64,000 bases of DNA from Sphingopyxis sp. 2PD (lineage in GTDB: Bacteria; Pseudomonadota; Alphaproteobacteria; Sphingomonadales; Sphingomonadaceae), in contig NZ_SCMU01000001.1 in NCBI RefSeq assembly GCF_005503695.1, positions 248,001-312,000 on the forward strand. The letters run 5' to 3'. The position numbers and the translations under genes were made by a program. Shown one piece after another: positions 1-9,549 of the stretch (its first letter is position 1; each line of letters begins with the position of its first letter). A model generated the notes under the pieces. It was not told the origin of the DNA. It saw only the letters and a program-made list of their open reading frames with translations, and made no database searches.

Positions 1-776
1 ACGAGATCCTCGGCCTCTTCCTCCAGCTCGATGTCGCTGTCGCGGATGATGCGGAACACGCCCAATGAGCGGATCGCAAACCCCGGAAACAGGAGGTCGC
101 CGAACAATTCGATCAGAAATTCGATCGGGACGAAGCTGGTCGCCTGCCCAGGCACCGGCACGAACCGCGGCAGCGAGGCGGGAATCATCACCAGTTCGCG
201 GAGCGTGTCGCCGCTCGCCTTGTGCTGAAGGTCGAAAATGACCCCAAGGCCGCGGTTGGGGATGAAGGGAAAGGGATGCGCCGGGTCGAGCACCTGCGGC
301 GTCAGGATCGGGAAAATCTGGTCGATGAAATATTGGCGCAGCGCGGTGCGCAACGCTTCCTTGTTCGACCCCGCGCCGTGGACGACAATGCCCTGTTCGG
401 CGAGCTGGCGATGGAGCAATTGCCATTCGCTCTGCTGCTGGTCGACGAGGCGGTGGACCTCGGCCTCGATCTCGGCGAGCTGTTGCCCCGGCGAGCGGCC
501 ATCCGCCGACGGGTCGTCGATGCCCTGAAGCTGCTGCCCCTTCAGCCCCGCGACGCGAACCATGAAGAATTCGTCGAGATTGCTGCCCGAAATCGACAGG
601 AAGCGGAGGCGTTCGAGCAGCGGGTGCGCGGGGTTGCGCGCTTCCTCCATCACTCGCCGGTTGAAGGCGAGCCACGACAGTTCGCGGTTGAAGAAGCGTT
701 CGGAGCCGAAGCGCGGCGGCGTCGCCGCGGTGTCGGCGTCATTATCGGCGCGTAAGGGGCTGCCAGCTATCGACAT
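1..776 (-). CDS. ppk1: Polyphosphate kinase (N-terminal part, runs off the window)
   Basis: Membrane-associated kinase that polymerises ATP gamma-phosphate into polyphosphate. Read from ATG 774-776, the protein begins MSIAGSPLRADN and soon gives FFNRELSWLAFNRRV and FLSISGSNLDEFFMVRVAGL, the hallmark start of the PPK1 N and head domains. The frame is open to base 1, so about 258 residues are present of a family norm near 700; the catalytic histidines lie outside the window. The start overlaps the last 10 bases of hda, which implies translational coupling in the DUF2066-like/hda/ppk operon. The hda-ppk pairing is common in alphaproteobacteria (family knowledge). Confidence 0.95.
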   Translation of the reverse strand, partial: MSIAGSPLRADNDADTAATPPRFGSERFFNRELSWLAFNRRVMEEARNPAHPLLERLRFLSISGSNLDEFFMVRVAGLKGQQLQGIDDPSADGRSPGQQLAEIEAEVHRLVDQQQSEWQLLHRQLAEQGIVVHGAGSNKEALRTALRQYFIDQIFPILTPQVLDPAHPFPFIPNRGLGVIFDLQHKASGDTLRELVMIPASLPRFVPVPGQATSFVPIEFLIELFGDLLFPGFAIRSLGVFRIIRDSDIELEEEAEDL

Positions 777-1426
777 GTCGCGTCATCCTGTCTTTCGAGC
801 AAATCGGGATCGATGAGCCCCTGTGACAGTAATGTTTCACGCGTAAGACGAATGCCGATGCCGCCGCCCTTTTCGAGCGAGGCCGCATCGAGTGCCGCGA
901 CGACGCGGTGGATCATCGCATAGCTGCGTTCCATTCGCGGCACGATATAGGAGGCGACGCCGGGCGCCAAGGCCATCCCGCGCTGCGCAAAAAGCGCCTC
1001 AATCAGGTCGCGCGCAAGGCAATCGTCGGGATCGCCGATCGTCAGCACCGGCACCGCCGCGAGGCGCGAGCGGAGGTCGGGCAAGGCAATATTCCATGCG
1101 GCGGGCGGCGCGTCGGCGATGATCAGCAGCGGCGTGCCGCTCGCCTGCGCGGCGTTCCACGCGTGGAAGATTTCCTCTTCCGACACGCTGTCTTGGCCGT
1201 CGATCACGCGCCCGCCGGTGTCGGCGGCGAACAGGCGCCCCATCAGGCTGCGCCCCGAACCATGCGGGCCGGTGAGCACCGCGGTGCGGACGGGCCAGGT
1301 CGCCACATGGCGCAAATAGCGCACCGCATCGGCGTTGCTGGCCCCGACAATCAGCGGGCCATCGTTGGCGCCCCCTGCGCTCCAATCCAGCGGCAGGGCG
1401 ATTTGACCGGAGCCTTTGCGCGCCAT
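767..1426 (-). CDS. hda: DnaA regulatory inactivator Hda
   Basis: AAA+ protein of 219 residues that, with the DNA-clamp, stimulates ATP hydrolysis on DnaA and so limits re-initiation. Visible features are an N-terminal clamp-binding hexapeptide QIALPL (residues 8-13) and a P-loop GPHGSGRS (53-60), followed by a DnaA-like ATPase fold without a DNA-binding domain IV. Its ATG overlaps the stop of the upstream DUF2066-like gene (TGATG), and its 3' end overlaps the start of ppk. Length and motif placement match alphaproteobacterial Hda. Confidence 0.9.
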   Translation of the reverse strand: MARKGSGQIALPLDWSAGGANDGPLIVGASNADAVRYLRHVATWPVRTAVLTGPHGSGRSLMGRLFAADTGGRVIDGQDSVSEEEIFHAWNAAQASGTPLLIIADAPPAAWNIALPDLRSRLAAVPVLTIGDPDDCLARDLIEALFAQRGMALAPGVASYIVPRMERSYAMIHRVVAALDAASLEKGGGIGIRLTRETLLSQGLIDPDLLERQDDATCR

Positions 1427-2700
1427 CAGCGGCTGATCCGCAGCTGGCCGCCGCCCTCCTGCACCGTAAAGCCGCGCGCGGCGAGCGCGGCGCGGAGCGC
1501 GGCGAGGTCGCCGCGGAAGGTCACGCGCATGACCGAGGTGCCACCGAGCGCGAGGCTGGTCGTCGACGCCGACTGGACCCCCGCGACGCCTGCGACCGCG
1601 CGTTCGGTCGCGGTGACCGAATCGACGTCGGGCGAACTATACTGGACGGTGAAGCTTTGCACCCCGGCGGCGGCGGTCACCGGCACGCTGCTGTCGGTTT
1701 CGGCGGGCAGCGCATCTTCGTCGGTGGCGAGCGTCTCTTCGGGCAAATCTTCGCGTTCGAAGGGCTTTTCGAGCACAAGATAGGTGTCGGTCCGAAGCAC
1801 GCCTGCGGCGAGTGCGTCGATATAGATGCGGTCCATGCGGGCGACCGCCTTTTCCATCATGTCGGGCAGCGCCGCGGGGCTGGGCCCTGTCATCGTGAAG
1901 CTGGAAATCAGCTTGCTGTCGGGACCGAAGCGCGCGGTGAAAGTGCCTTTGATCGGGCCGCCGGGCCAGGAATATTCGACGCGTGCGATCGGCGTCAGCA
2001 CGTCGGCGGCGCCATATTGGTCGAGGATCACGCGCCACCAGACGCGGCCGCGACGCCCCGTCTGCCCTGCGTTGATCAGCAGCGTGTCGGCGCCGGTGCC
2101 CGCGGTACGGACATAGTCGATCGCGCTTTGGCCCGTATTATATTCGGCCCAGGCGCGCTGCCAGGCGCTGCGCTGTTCGAACACCTGCGGGATGCCGTCG
2201 ATCGAATAGACGGGGATGACGAGCAAGGGCGGCGAGCGGAGCGTGCGGCCGCTGACCCCCAAAATCTGACCCGCGCGGACGCGGTCAAACTGGATGCCAA
2301 GGCGCGCGACGTAGCGGCGCGGGCCGATCTGTTCTTCCTCGACAACGATCGCGGTGACGATGCCGTCGAGCACCGAATCGCCGAGCGCGGGACCGTCGCT
2401 GCCGTTCAATTTGCGATAGAGCTGCGCCCAGCCCTTGCGCTGCGCCTCGCGCCAGCCCTTGGTGCGCGCATCGTCGGCATTGTCGCCGGTGACGTCGACG
2501 AGGATCCCGCTGGCAAGGAAATCGCCGCTGCTGTTGATCGGAGTGATGCCGCGATTGCCGCGCGTGATCTGGCCGTCGACGATGCCAGCGAGCAAAATCG
2601 CGAAAAACAGGCCGACAAGCGCCGCCCAGCGCCAGTCACGGGGCGCCAGCGAGCGAGGGAAAAGGCTCGGGGCGAAGCGGGGAATGGCAGCCGAAGTCAT
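1426..2700 (-). CDS. DUF2066-like membrane-anchored protein
   Basis: Protein of 424 residues, function unknown. One hydrophobic segment near residues 26-43 ([15 protein letters not shown]) predicts a signal anchor with the rest periplasmic. The stretch [18 protein letters not shown] followed by [15 protein letters not shown] resembles the start of DUF2066 proteins. The C-terminal 75 residues (from about [14 protein letters not shown]) have a heavy-metal-associated-like beta-alpha-beta pattern but no CxxC. In Pseudomonas a DUF2066 gene also sits between purM and hda, so synteny supports the assignment. No enzyme motif was seen. Confidence 0.7.
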   Translation of the reverse strand: MTSAAIPRFAPSLFPRSLAPRDWRWAALVGLFFAILLAGIVDGQITRGNRGITPINSSGDFLASGILVDVTGDNADDARTKGWREAQRKGWAQLYRKLNGSDGPALGDSVLDGIVTAIVVEEEQIGPRRYVARLGIQFDRVRAGQILGVSGRTLRSPPLLVIPVYSIDGIPQVFEQRSAWQRAWAEYNTGQSAIDYVRTAGTGADTLLINAGQTGRRGRVWWRVILDQYGAADVLTPIARVEYSWPGGPIKGTFTARFGPDSKLISSFTMTGPSPAALPDMMEKAVARMDRIYIDALAAGVLRTDTYLVLEKPFEREDLPEETLATDEDALPAETDSSVPVTAAAGVQSFTVQYSSPDVDSVTATERAVAGVAGVQSASTTSLALGGTSVMRVTFRGDLAALRAALAARGFTVQEGGGQLRISR

Positions 2701-2785
2701 ATCTTCTCTATGCTCTGCCCAAAAGCGTGGCCCCGGACAAGGAAATCATGGCATTTCGTGGCCAGAGTCGTTAGTCGCGCTGGCC
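2701..2785. promoter_or_regulatory. Divergent promoter region, DUF2066-hda-ppk versus purM-purN
   Basis: An 85-base gap separates the divergent starts at 2700 (minus) and 2786 (plus). It must hold the promoters of both units. I could not assign convincing -35/-10 boxes by eye. Confidence 0.4.
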
Positions 2786-3892
2786 ATGGATTCCAAGCAC
2801 AACTCACCCGCCTCCTACACATATGCGCAGGCCGGCGTATCGATCGAAACCGGCAACGCGCTGGTCCGTGCCATTGCCCCGCTCGCCCGCGCGACGCGCC
2901 GTCCCGGCGCCGATGCCGACCTTGGCGGTTTTGGCGGCTTCTTCGACCTGAAGGCCGCGGGGTTCAACGACCCCCTGCTCGTCGCCGCGAACGACGGCGT
3001 GGGAACCAAGCTCAAGCTTGCGATCGAATCGGGCAAGCATGACGGGGTCGGGATCGACCTCGTCGCCATGTGCGCGAACGACCTGATCGTGCAGGGCGCC
3101 GAGCCGCTGTTTTTCCTCGATTATTATGCGACCGGCAAGCTCGACAACGATGTTGCGACCGAAGTCGTCGCGAGCATCGCCGAGGGCTGCAAGCAGGCTG
3201 GCTGCGCACTGATCGGCGGCGAGACCGCCGAAATGCCGGGGATGTATTCGGACGGCGATTACGATCTCGCCGGTTTCTGCGTCGGCGCGGTCGAGCGCGA
3301 CCAGGTGCTGACCGCCGACAAGGTGGCCGCGGGCGACGTCATCCTCGGACTCGCGTCGTCGGGGGTCCATTCGAACGGCTTTTCGCTCGTACGCCGATTG
3401 GCAACCGACAAGGGGTGGAAACTCGACCGCCCTGCCCTGTTCGACCAGAATATCCTGCTGATCGACGCGCTGATGGCGCCGACGCGCATCTATGTGAAGA
3501 GCCTGCTCCCGCTGGTAAAGACCGGCAAGATCCACGCGCTGGCGCATATCACTGGCGGCGGCCTGCTCGAGAATATCCCGCGTGTGCTGCCCAAGACGCT
3601 GCACGCGCATGTCGATGCCGATGCGTGGGACCAGCCGCGATTGATGGCGTTTCTGCAGGCGCAGGGGAATATCGAGCCCGAGGAAATGGCGCGGACGTTC
3701 AATTGCGGGGTCGGTATGGCGGTGGTCGTTGGCGAGGACGATGTTGCCGAGGTGACCGCAGCGCTGGAAGCCGCGGGCGAGACGGTCCACCGGATCGGGC
3801 ATATCGCCGAGGGCGAAAAAGGCTGCACCGTCACCGGCAGCGCCGAGACGTGGAGCGCGATGGGGGCATGGAGCGCGACGCATAATGGATAA
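2786..3892 (+). CDS. purM: Phosphoribosylformylglycinamidine cyclo-ligase
   Basis: AIR synthetase, fifth step of purine synthesis: converts FGAM to AIR with ATP. The ATG at 2786 gives 368 residues beginning [20 protein letters not shown], the family's usual start; the open frame continues upstream but that part has no PurM homology. Recognisable blocks are [37 protein letters not shown] (split here by its Asp/Gly core), [27 protein letters not shown] and [15 protein letters not shown]. PurN follows 141 bases downstream, the classic purM-purN order, but a palindromic repeat separates them. Confidence 0.97.
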   Translation: MDSKHNSPASYTYAQAGVSIETGNALVRAIAPLARATRRPGADADLGGFGGFFDLKAAGFNDPLLVAANDGVGTKLKLAIESGKHDGVGIDLVAMCANDLIVQGAEPLFFLDYYATGKLDNDVATEVVASIAEGCKQAGCALIGGETAEMPGMYSDGDYDLAGFCVGAVERDQVLTADKVAAGDVILGLASSGVHSNGFSLVRRLATDKGWKLDRPALFDQNILLIDALMAPTRIYVKSLLPLVKTGKIHALAHITGGGLLENIPRVLPKTLHAHVDADAWDQPRLMAFLQAQGNIEPEEMARTFNCGVGMAVVVGEDDVAEVTAALEAAGETVHRIGHIAEGEKGCTVTGSAETWSAMGAWSATHNG

Positions 3893-3895
3893 TAT

Positions 3896-4030
3896 CCTCC
3901 CTGTTGCGCAGCAATGGGGAGGTGGCAGCCCCGCAGGGGCTGACGGAGGGGCCGGTAGCGCGGCGTTTTCGCCTCTCCACCACGCCCTTTGGGCGCGGTC
4001 CCCCTCCCCACGCTTCGCGCAGGGAGGATT
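3896..4030. repeat. Palindromic intergenic repeat between purM and purN
   Basis: The gap holds an element that starts with CCTCCCTGTTGCGCAGCAA and ends with CGCTTCGCGCAGGGAGG, so its ends can pair. It contains a second GC-rich palindrome around CCCTTTGGGCGCGG. It belongs to the same loose family as the elements at 15250, 17275, 28971 and 47161. Its last AGGGAGG (4021-4027) doubles as the purN ribosome binding site. Confidence 0.7.
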
Positions 4031-4033
4031 GGC

Positions 4034-4981
4034 GTGAAAGCCAGAGTCGCCGTCCTGATTTCGGGCGCAGGCACCAATATGGCGGCGCTGCTTTATGCGG
4101 CAAAAGCCGAAGACTGCCCTTATGAGCTGGTGCTGGTCGGCAGCAACGACCCCGACGCGCCGGGACTCAAGATTGCCGAAGCCGAGGGCGTCGCGACCTG
4201 GGCGCATCCGCACAAGGGCATGGCCCGCGACGCCTTCGACGCGCTTGTCGACACCGAACTGCGCAAAGCCAAGGCCGACTTTGTCGCGCTCGCGGGCTAT
4301 ATGCGCATCCTGAGCGACGATTTCGTCGCGCGCTGGCAGGGCAAGATGCTCAACATCCACCCCAGCCTGCTGCCGCGCTACAAGGGACTCGACACCCACC
4401 AGCGAGCGATCGACGCGGGCGACAAATTTGGCGGGTGCAGCGTCCACATCGTCACCCCCGGGGTCGATGACGGCCCGGTGCTGGCGCAGACGCCGGTCGC
4501 GATCTTGCCCGGCGACACCTTCGAAACCCTTGCCGCACGCGTACGGATTGCCGAGCATCAGCTCTATCCGCCGACCCTTGCCGCCTTCGTCACGCGCGAA
4601 CGATCGCCCGACTATCTGCGCGCCCGCGTGCGCGATTTGGCGATGGCATTGCCCGAGGCGGACGAAGTTTTATCCCACGGCATGCCCTGCTTCGGGATCG
4701 TGAAGGGCAAGAAATTCGCCTATTTCACCGAAGATCATCATGGCGACGGCAAGATCGCGCTGCTGGTGAAGATCAGCGGCGCCGACGAACAGGCACAGCT
4801 GATCGAGCTCGACGAAGATCGCTATTACCGCCCCGCCTACTTCGGCGACGGCTGGGTCGGCATCCGCCTCGACCTTGGCGACACCGACTGGGACGCGATC
4901 GGCGAATGGCTGCGCAAGAGCTGGCTCGCGGTGGCTCCGAAGAAGTTGGCGGGGTTGATGGGCGCGGCTGACGAGTTCTAG
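4034..4981 (+). CDS. purN: Phosphoribosylglycinamide formyltransferase fused to a MmcQ/YjbR domain
   Basis: GAR transformylase, third step of purine synthesis, using 10-formyl-THF. The GTG at 4034 lies 6 bases after AGGGAGG and gives 315 residues. Residues 1-185 are PurN: ISGAGTNMAALL at the phosphate site, LNIHPSLLPRYKG with catalytic N107 and H109, and GVDDGPVL with D145. PurN normally stops near residue 190-215. Here the frame continues without a stop into residues 195-310, which read as a MmcQ/YjbR domain (RVRDLAMALPEADE, HGMPCFGIVKGKKFAYF, WLAVAPKKLAGL). YjbR domains are small double-wing folds of unclear function. The fusion is seen directly; its purpose is unknown. Confidence 0.93.
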   Translation: MKARVAVLISGAGTNMAALLYAAKAEDCPYELVLVGSNDPDAPGLKIAEAEGVATWAHPHKGMARDAFDALVDTELRKAKADFVALAGYMRILSDDFVARWQGKMLNIHPSLLPRYKGLDTHQRAIDAGDKFGGCSVHIVTPGVDDGPVLAQTPVAILPGDTFETLAARVRIAEHQLYPPTLAAFVTRERSPDYLRARVRDLAMALPEADEVLSHGMPCFGIVKGKKFAYFTEDHHGDGKIALLVKISGADEQAQLIELDEDRYYRPAYFGDGWVGIRLDLGDTDWDAIGEWLRKSWLAVAPKKLAGLMGAADEF

Positions 4982-5104
4982 CACTAGCATCATGGGCCGG
5001 TCCCTTTGCAGCCACGGGCGGAGTACCAGTGCTTATCGGTGATTGAGCGCGCTTCACGACGATCTAGGTTCAGGCTCTTCTCAACGGTGAGAGCCTCCCC
5101 GTCC

Positions 5105-6211
5105 ATGCGCATAGCGTTCGTCCCCATCATGATTTTCGCGGCGCTGCAGGGCACCCCAGTACAGGCCGCCGAATGGGCGATGATCGACAGCGTCGAAACG
5201 AAGGGTGATCGTGCAATCTATTACGCCGACTATAGCGATGTCACGCTACGCAATGATGCATCGCTGACCGGTGTTCCCGTTCCGGGTCAGCCGCCACGGC
5301 GCGACAATTTGCCGCCGCTGCCGTTCGAAAATACCGAAGTGGCCTTTGTCGAGGTGATGCAGGTGTTTGAATCGGCTGCAAAGCCGCGGTACAGCAATTA
5401 TCGCGTCGCCGCCGATTGCGCGCGGCGCCGGATGCAGATCGCGACAATCGATTCGATTTTCCGCGACCATCGAACGGATTTTTCAAGCCAGGGAACCGGC
5501 TGGTTCGACGTGCCGCCGGACGGATGGCTAAGCCGCGTCAACGCCATCGCTTGCGACCGCCAAGCAATCGTTGCGGCAACGGCAAAGGCGGCCCGCGACA
5601 AATCCTACGATCCGATGATCGAGCTTGGGCTGTTGCCTATCGGCAATTTCGTAATGACGGCGCCGATTGAAGAGTTGACCTGGTCGACCTTCTGGACCGA
5701 CGCCACCCCGCCGCCGCTCCGTCCGCAATCGGAGGCCGAAGTGCGCGCGATGAAGCAAAAGGTCGACGAGATGATGGCCAATCTGAAAAGCCAGCTCGCC
5801 GGTTATGTTGCGATGGGCGAGGCGGCGCTGGCCGACCAGACCGGCGAGCGCGATTTCATGGCGCGCATCCGTCCCAATTTCAGGAGTAAAACGCGGTTGC
5901 AGCAAGCAATCTTCGGCAGCATGGCAGGCTGGACCGAGGCCGAGGTCATCAAATTCTGGGGTCGGCCCGCCGCGGTTCGCCAGGTCGGGGGAACGCAGGC
6001 GTTCGATTATGAATCGAGCTACGACACGCGCCAGCTGATCGTCCAGCAGCTGGAAACGGGCGATATCGAGTATGAGGTCGGCGATTTCGAATATTGTGCG
6101 TTGACGCTGTTCATGGCGCCAGGCGGTTCGAAACCGGGACTAAGGCTGGTAGATTTCGCGATCAGCGGGGACAATTGCCGACGGGCGACATTAAACCAGA
6201 TCGGCCGTTGA
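5105..6211 (+). CDS. Secreted protein with surface-adhesin-E-like region, function unknown
   Basis: The ATG at 5105 is chosen because it starts a clear signal peptide, MRIAFVPIMIFAALQGTPVQA, with cleavage before AEWAMIDS; upstream codons of the frame lack any. 368 residues. The first half (W..ID..ETKGDRAIYYADYSDV, then a Cys-containing IAT block) resembles surface-adhesin-E family proteins. The C-terminal part (AGWTEAEVIKFWGRPAAVRQ) resembles the SmpA/OmlA type 'motif-then-wG.P' repeat. Both are weak resemblances by eye. It stands alone between purN and a strong terminator. Confidence 0.65.
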   Translation: MRIAFVPIMIFAALQGTPVQAAEWAMIDSVETKGDRAIYYADYSDVTLRNDASLTGVPVPGQPPRRDNLPPLPFENTEVAFVEVMQVFESAAKPRYSNYRVAADCARRRMQIATIDSIFRDHRTDFSSQGTGWFDVPPDGWLSRVNAIACDRQAIVAATAKAARDKSYDPMIELGLLPIGNFVMTAPIEELTWSTFWTDATPPPLRPQSEAEVRAMKQKVDEMMANLKSQLAGYVAMGEAALADQTGERDFMARIRPNFRSKTRLQQAIFGSMAGWTEAEVIKFWGRPAAVRQVGGTQAFDYESSYDTRQLIVQQLETGDIEYEVGDFEYCALTLFMAPGGSKPGLRLVDFAISGDNCRRATLNQIGR

Positions 6212-6215
6212 AAAT

Positions 6216-6250
6216 GAAGAGGCCCGCGGCGTGATGCCGCGGGCCTCTTC
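6216..6250. terminator. Bidirectional intrinsic terminator
   Basis: A perfect 15-bp stem (GAAGAGGCCCGCGGC, loop GTGAT, then its complement) begins 5 bases after the stop of the secreted-protein gene and lies between it and the convergent ndk. It is flanked by A-rich bases on both sides (AAAAT and AAAAA), giving short U tracts in either direction. Confidence 0.85.
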
Positions 6251-6273
6251 AAAAATGCGAACCGCGGGCCGGT

Positions 6274-6696
6274 TTACCCGACGATTTCTTCGGGCTTGAA
6301 GAAGTACGCGATTTCGATCGCGGCGTTTTCGTCGCTGTCCGAACCGTGCACCGTGTTCGCTTCGATGCTTTCGGCGAGTTCCTTGCGGATCGTGCCGGGT
6401 GCGGCGTCCTTGGGGTTGGTGGCGCCCATGATGTCGCGGTTGCGCTGCATTGCGTCTTCACCTTCCAGAACCTGGACGACGACCGGGCCGCTGATCATGA
6501 AGTCGACGAGTTCGCCGAAGAAGGGGCGTTCCTTGTGGACGGCATAGAAGCCCTCGGCCTGTTCGCGGCTCATGTGGATGCGCTTCGACGCGACGACGCG
6601 CAGGCCGGCGTCTTCCAGCATCTTGGTGACGGCGCCGGTCAGGTTGCGGCGCGTGGCGTCGGGCTTGATGATCGAAAAGGTGCGAGTGACCGCCAT
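6274..6696 (-). CDS. ndk: Nucleoside diphosphate kinase
   Basis: Transfers the gamma-phosphate of ATP to NDPs through a phosphohistidine. The ATG at 6696 gives 140 residues beginning [18 protein letters not shown], exactly the family start, preceded by an AGGAG-type site. The active histidine is H117 in [16 protein letters not shown]. Length matches the bacterial family (about 140). Confidence 0.97.
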   Translation of the reverse strand: MAVTRTFSIIKPDATRRNLTGAVTKMLEDAGLRVVASKRIHMSREQAEGFYAVHKERPFFGELVDFMISGPVVVQVLEGEDAMQRNRDIMGATNPKDAAPGTIRKELAESIEANTVHGSDSDENAAIEIAYFFKPEEIVG

Positions 6697-6796
6697 GGGG
6701 GAAGCTCCTGCTTTGTTATGGTTTGCGATGCGCGCGCCTCTAGCCGCGCTTTCGCGCCGCCGCAAGGTCGGAGAGTGTACCCCGTACGGGCGCGCG

Positions 6797-7321
6797 TCAG
6801 CCGCCGCCGTGCGTGATGGTGCCGTTCACCTGCGATCCCGTTTGCGTGGCCGTGATCTGCACCCCGCCCTGGCCGTCGCCGGATTTTTCGGCACCGATGA
6901 TCATGGTATCGCCGCTCTTGATCTCGCTGGTGACCTTCATGCCCGCCGCTTCGGCCTGTTTGCGGAAATGCGCGATGACATCGGTGGCCTTGGCATCAAC
7001 CTCGAAACTGGCCATCCCGCCGGTGCCCTCGGTGCCGCTGGCCGAAAAACCCCCGGTCATCTTCGAGCCTGGATAGGGGGCAAAGCCCGCCGGGAGCTTG
7101 GCATTGCCCGCGCCGCCGCCGAACACCATCTCGCCGTCTTCGGTCTCGATGCTGACCTTGCCGCTCTCGCCGTCGTCGCTGCTGGTAATCTTATAATCGG
7201 CGGTCTGCCCGGTTTCCGGATCGGTGTAAGTGCCGCTGGCAACTTCGGACTCCGATTTCGAACCGCAAGCGGCAAGGAGCAGCGCGCTGGCCGCCAGGGC
7301 GATAACGGAAATTCTGGTCAT
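6797..7321 (-). CDS. Putative lipoprotein
   Basis: 174 residues with a lipoprotein signal, [19 protein letters not shown], and lipobox LAAC followed by GSKSESE. The mature part is polar and Gly/Ser/Thr-rich; it contains [15 protein letters not shown], a motif I recognise from sphingomonad lipoproteins of unknown role, and ends in GNGT-like sequence. It is probably anchored in the outer membrane. No function can be assigned. Confidence 0.75.
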   Translation of the reverse strand: MTRISVIALAASALLLAACGSKSESEVASGTYTDPETGQTADYKITSSDDGESGKVSIETEDGEMVFGGGAGNAKLPAGFAPYPGSKMTGGFSASGTEGTGGMASFEVDAKATDVIAHFRKQAEAAGMKVTSEIKSGDTMIIGAEKSGDGQGGVQITATQTGSQVNGTITHGGG

Positions 7322-7393
7322 GATCGGCTCCCGTTGCTGATTATCCTGATGCGTGCCACCGCGCGCGCAATCGCGCGGTGACCCTCGTCACAC

Positions 7394-7843
7394 TCACGGC
7401 CCCTCCGACCAGCGGCCGTTTTCGTCCTGTTTCCAGAAGCGATTATCGATGTCGTCGCGCGCGGCAAGCGTGCGCCAGAGTGTACGAGCGTCGTCGATGC
7501 GGCTGTTGTCGAACATCAGAAAGCTGCGGTCGAACCCCAGCGCCTCGTCGCGCCATTCGCCGTCGGCGAGCGCGACATGCGTCGCGCCATTGGCGACCGC
7601 GGCGTCGAATGTGCCGGAAATCAGGATCGGCTCGATTGCCGCGTCGGGCGAGCCGGCGTGGCCATGCGGCAGGAAGCTGGCAGGCTGCAACGTCCACAGC
7701 GCGTCATCGATCGACTGCCGCTGCATCGCAGACGCGGCAACCACCAGCAAGCGGTCGCCGTTCGCCAAAACGCGCGCCGCGATAGCGGGGAGAACCCGTT
7801 CAACCGGATCGCGGGTCAGCCGGTAGAAGTCGACGCGCGGCAC
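7394..7843 (-). CDS. holC: DNA polymerase III subunit chi
   Basis: 149 residues: MPRVDFYRLTRDPVERVLP, then ALLA-like helix, LLVVAASAMQRQSIDDALWTL and FLPHGHAG, the typical HolC pattern. Chi links the clamp loader to SSB in gammaproteobacteria; alphaproteobacterial copies are shorter and diverged. It lies directly downstream of pepA, the usual pepA-holC arrangement, separated here by a palindromic repeat. Confidence 0.88.
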   Translation of the reverse strand: MPRVDFYRLTRDPVERVLPAIAARVLANGDRLLVVAASAMQRQSIDDALWTLQPASFLPHGHAGSPDAAIEPILISGTFDAAVANGATHVALADGEWRDEALGFDRSFLMFDNSRIDDARTLWRTLAARDDIDNRFWKQDENGRWSEGP

Positions 7844-7872
7844 GTAATTCTCCGCTTAGCCTCTCACCGAAA

Positions 7873-7927
7873 CCCTGAGCCTGTCGAAGGGTGCCCATCT
7901 GAAAAGCGCCCTTCGACAAATTCAGGG
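7873..7927. repeat. Inverted intergenic repeat between pepA and holC
   Basis: CCCTGAGCCTGTCGAAGGG (7873-7891) and an imperfect complement at 7909-7927 (3 of 19 differ) form a hairpin with a 17-base loop. The core CCTGTCGAAGGG is a dispersed intergenic repeat familiar from many sphingomonad genomes. It may terminate or process the pepA transcript. Confidence 0.7.
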
Positions 7928-7947
7928 CTACGGTAGTTACCCATCGA

Positions 7948-9417
7948 TCAACCCTCGTGGTTCTCGGCAATGTACCGGTCGAGCAGACGCACCCCGTAAC
8001 CCGTCGCGCCCTTGGCCCACACCGGCCCATCCTTGTCCGACCAGGCCGTACCGGCGATGTCGAGGTGCGCCCAGGCGACGCCCTCGTCGACGAAGCGTTT
8101 CAGGAACTGCGCCGCGGTGATCGAACCGCCCTCGCGCGGGCCGATATTTTTCATGTCGGCGATCGGGCTGTCGATCAGCTTGTCATAAGCCGCCGAGAGG
8201 GGAAAGCGCCACAGCTTGTTATTGCTCGTCTCGCCTGCGGCGATCAGTTTGTCCGCAAGCGCGTCGTCATTGGCAAAGATGCCCGCATATTCATGCCCGA
8301 GCGAGATCACCATGGCGCCGGTCAGCGTCGCGAGATCGACAATGACCTTCGGCGAATACATCTTCTGTGCCCAGGTGATCGCGTCGCACAGCACCAGCCG
8401 CCCCTCGGCGTCGGTGTTGAGTACTTCGACCGTCTGGCCCGACATCGTCGAGACAATGTCGCCGGGGCGCATCGCATTGCCGTCGGGCATGTTTTCGACG
8501 AGTCCGACCACGCCCACGACATTCGCCTTGGCCTTGCGGCCCGCAATTGCCTTCATCGCGCCTGCGACGGCACCCGCGCCGCCCATGTCCCATTTCATCA
8601 TGTCCATGCCGGGGCCGGGCTTCAGGCTGATCCCGCCGGTATCGAAGGTCACGCCCTTGCCGATGAATACCACCGGCTTGTCGCCGTCCTTGCCCCCGTT
8701 CCAGCGCATCGCGAGCAGCCGCGGCGGACGGGTCGAGCCCTGCGCGACGCCGAGCAGCGCGCCCATACCGAGCGCCTGCATCTGGCGTTCGTCGAGCACC
8801 TCGATTTCGACGCCAAGCTCGGCAAGATGCTGGCAGCGTTCGACGAAGCTTTCGGGATAGAGGATATTCGGCGGTTCGGCGACGAGCGTCTGGGTCAGGG
8901 CGACACCATCGGCGATGGCTGCGTTCTCCGCCCAGCGTGCCGCCAGGTCGCGGTGCGGCGACGCGATGGTCAACGACTTGAGGCTGGGCTTTGCGTTGTC
9001 GGCAAGCCGCGTGCGATAAGTGTCGATCCGCCAGTTCCGCAGCCTTGCGCCCATGGCGAACGCCAGCACATCCTCTTCATCGACTGCGCCCGCGCTTGCA
9101 AAATCGACATGGACCGCCGCGGCGCCGCTGGTCTGCAAGCGCGCGGTCAACGCCCCGCCCGCACGCTCGAGGTCGTGCACCGACCCTTCGCCGATCCCGA
9201 CGAGCAGCAGGCGCAGCACGCGCCCGCCATCGACCGCGGCGGTTTCGGCAATCCCGCCCGCCGCGCCCTCGAACCGCGCCTGTGCCGCGGCGCCACCCAG
9301 CAACGCACCGTGCGGCTCGCCCAGTGCCTGGACGAAGGCGTTCAGCTCGCCCTTGCAGACCGGAAACGCGACGACGTCGGCAGACGCATCGATTTGCGCG
9401 ACAAAGTGAATGTCCAT
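7948..9417 (-). CDS. pepA: Leucyl aminopeptidase (cytosol aminopeptidase, M17)
   Basis: 489 residues, the usual M17 size. The C-terminal metallopeptidase half carries the signature NTDAEGRLVLCDA and metal-binding blocks VFIGKGVTFDTGGISLKP and MKWDMGGAGAV. It removes N-terminal residues from peptides with two Zn/Mn ions, normally as a hexamer. The ATG at 9417 is followed by a family-like N-terminal domain. It is transcribed divergently from lptD. Confidence 0.95.
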   Translation of the reverse strand: MDIHFVAQIDASADVVAFPVCKGELNAFVQALGEPHGALLGGAAAQARFEGAAGGIAETAAVDGGRVLRLLLVGIGEGSVHDLERAGGALTARLQTSGAAAVHVDFASAGAVDEEDVLAFAMGARLRNWRIDTYRTRLADNAKPSLKSLTIASPHRDLAARWAENAAIADGVALTQTLVAEPPNILYPESFVERCQHLAELGVEIEVLDERQMQALGMGALLGVAQGSTRPPRLLAMRWNGGKDGDKPVVFIGKGVTFDTGGISLKPGPGMDMMKWDMGGAGAVAGAMKAIAGRKAKANVVGVVGLVENMPDGNAMRPGDIVSTMSGQTVEVLNTDAEGRLVLCDAITWAQKMYSPKVIVDLATLTGAMVISLGHEYAGIFANDDALADKLIAAGETSNNKLWRFPLSAAYDKLIDSPIADMKNIGPREGGSITAAQFLKRFVDEGVAWAHLDIAGTAWSDKDGPVWAKGATGYGVRLLDRYIAENHEG

Positions 9418-9549
9418 TCGGTAACTCTCTTATGCGAAGATTGATTGCAACGTGCGGGACCGATAGGGGTTTCGCTTGCGAGTTGCAAAAACAAAGCAGC
9501 CGGTCCAACCCGGGCGGACGCGATCGATCAAGTGGGACAAAGTGATTAA
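9418..9549. promoter_or_regulatory. Divergent promoter region pepA / lptD
   Basis: 132 bases between the divergent starts of pepA and lptD. Apart from moderately AT-richer sequence near the lptD start (AAGTGATTAAATG) I see no defined box or operator. Confidence 0.4.
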
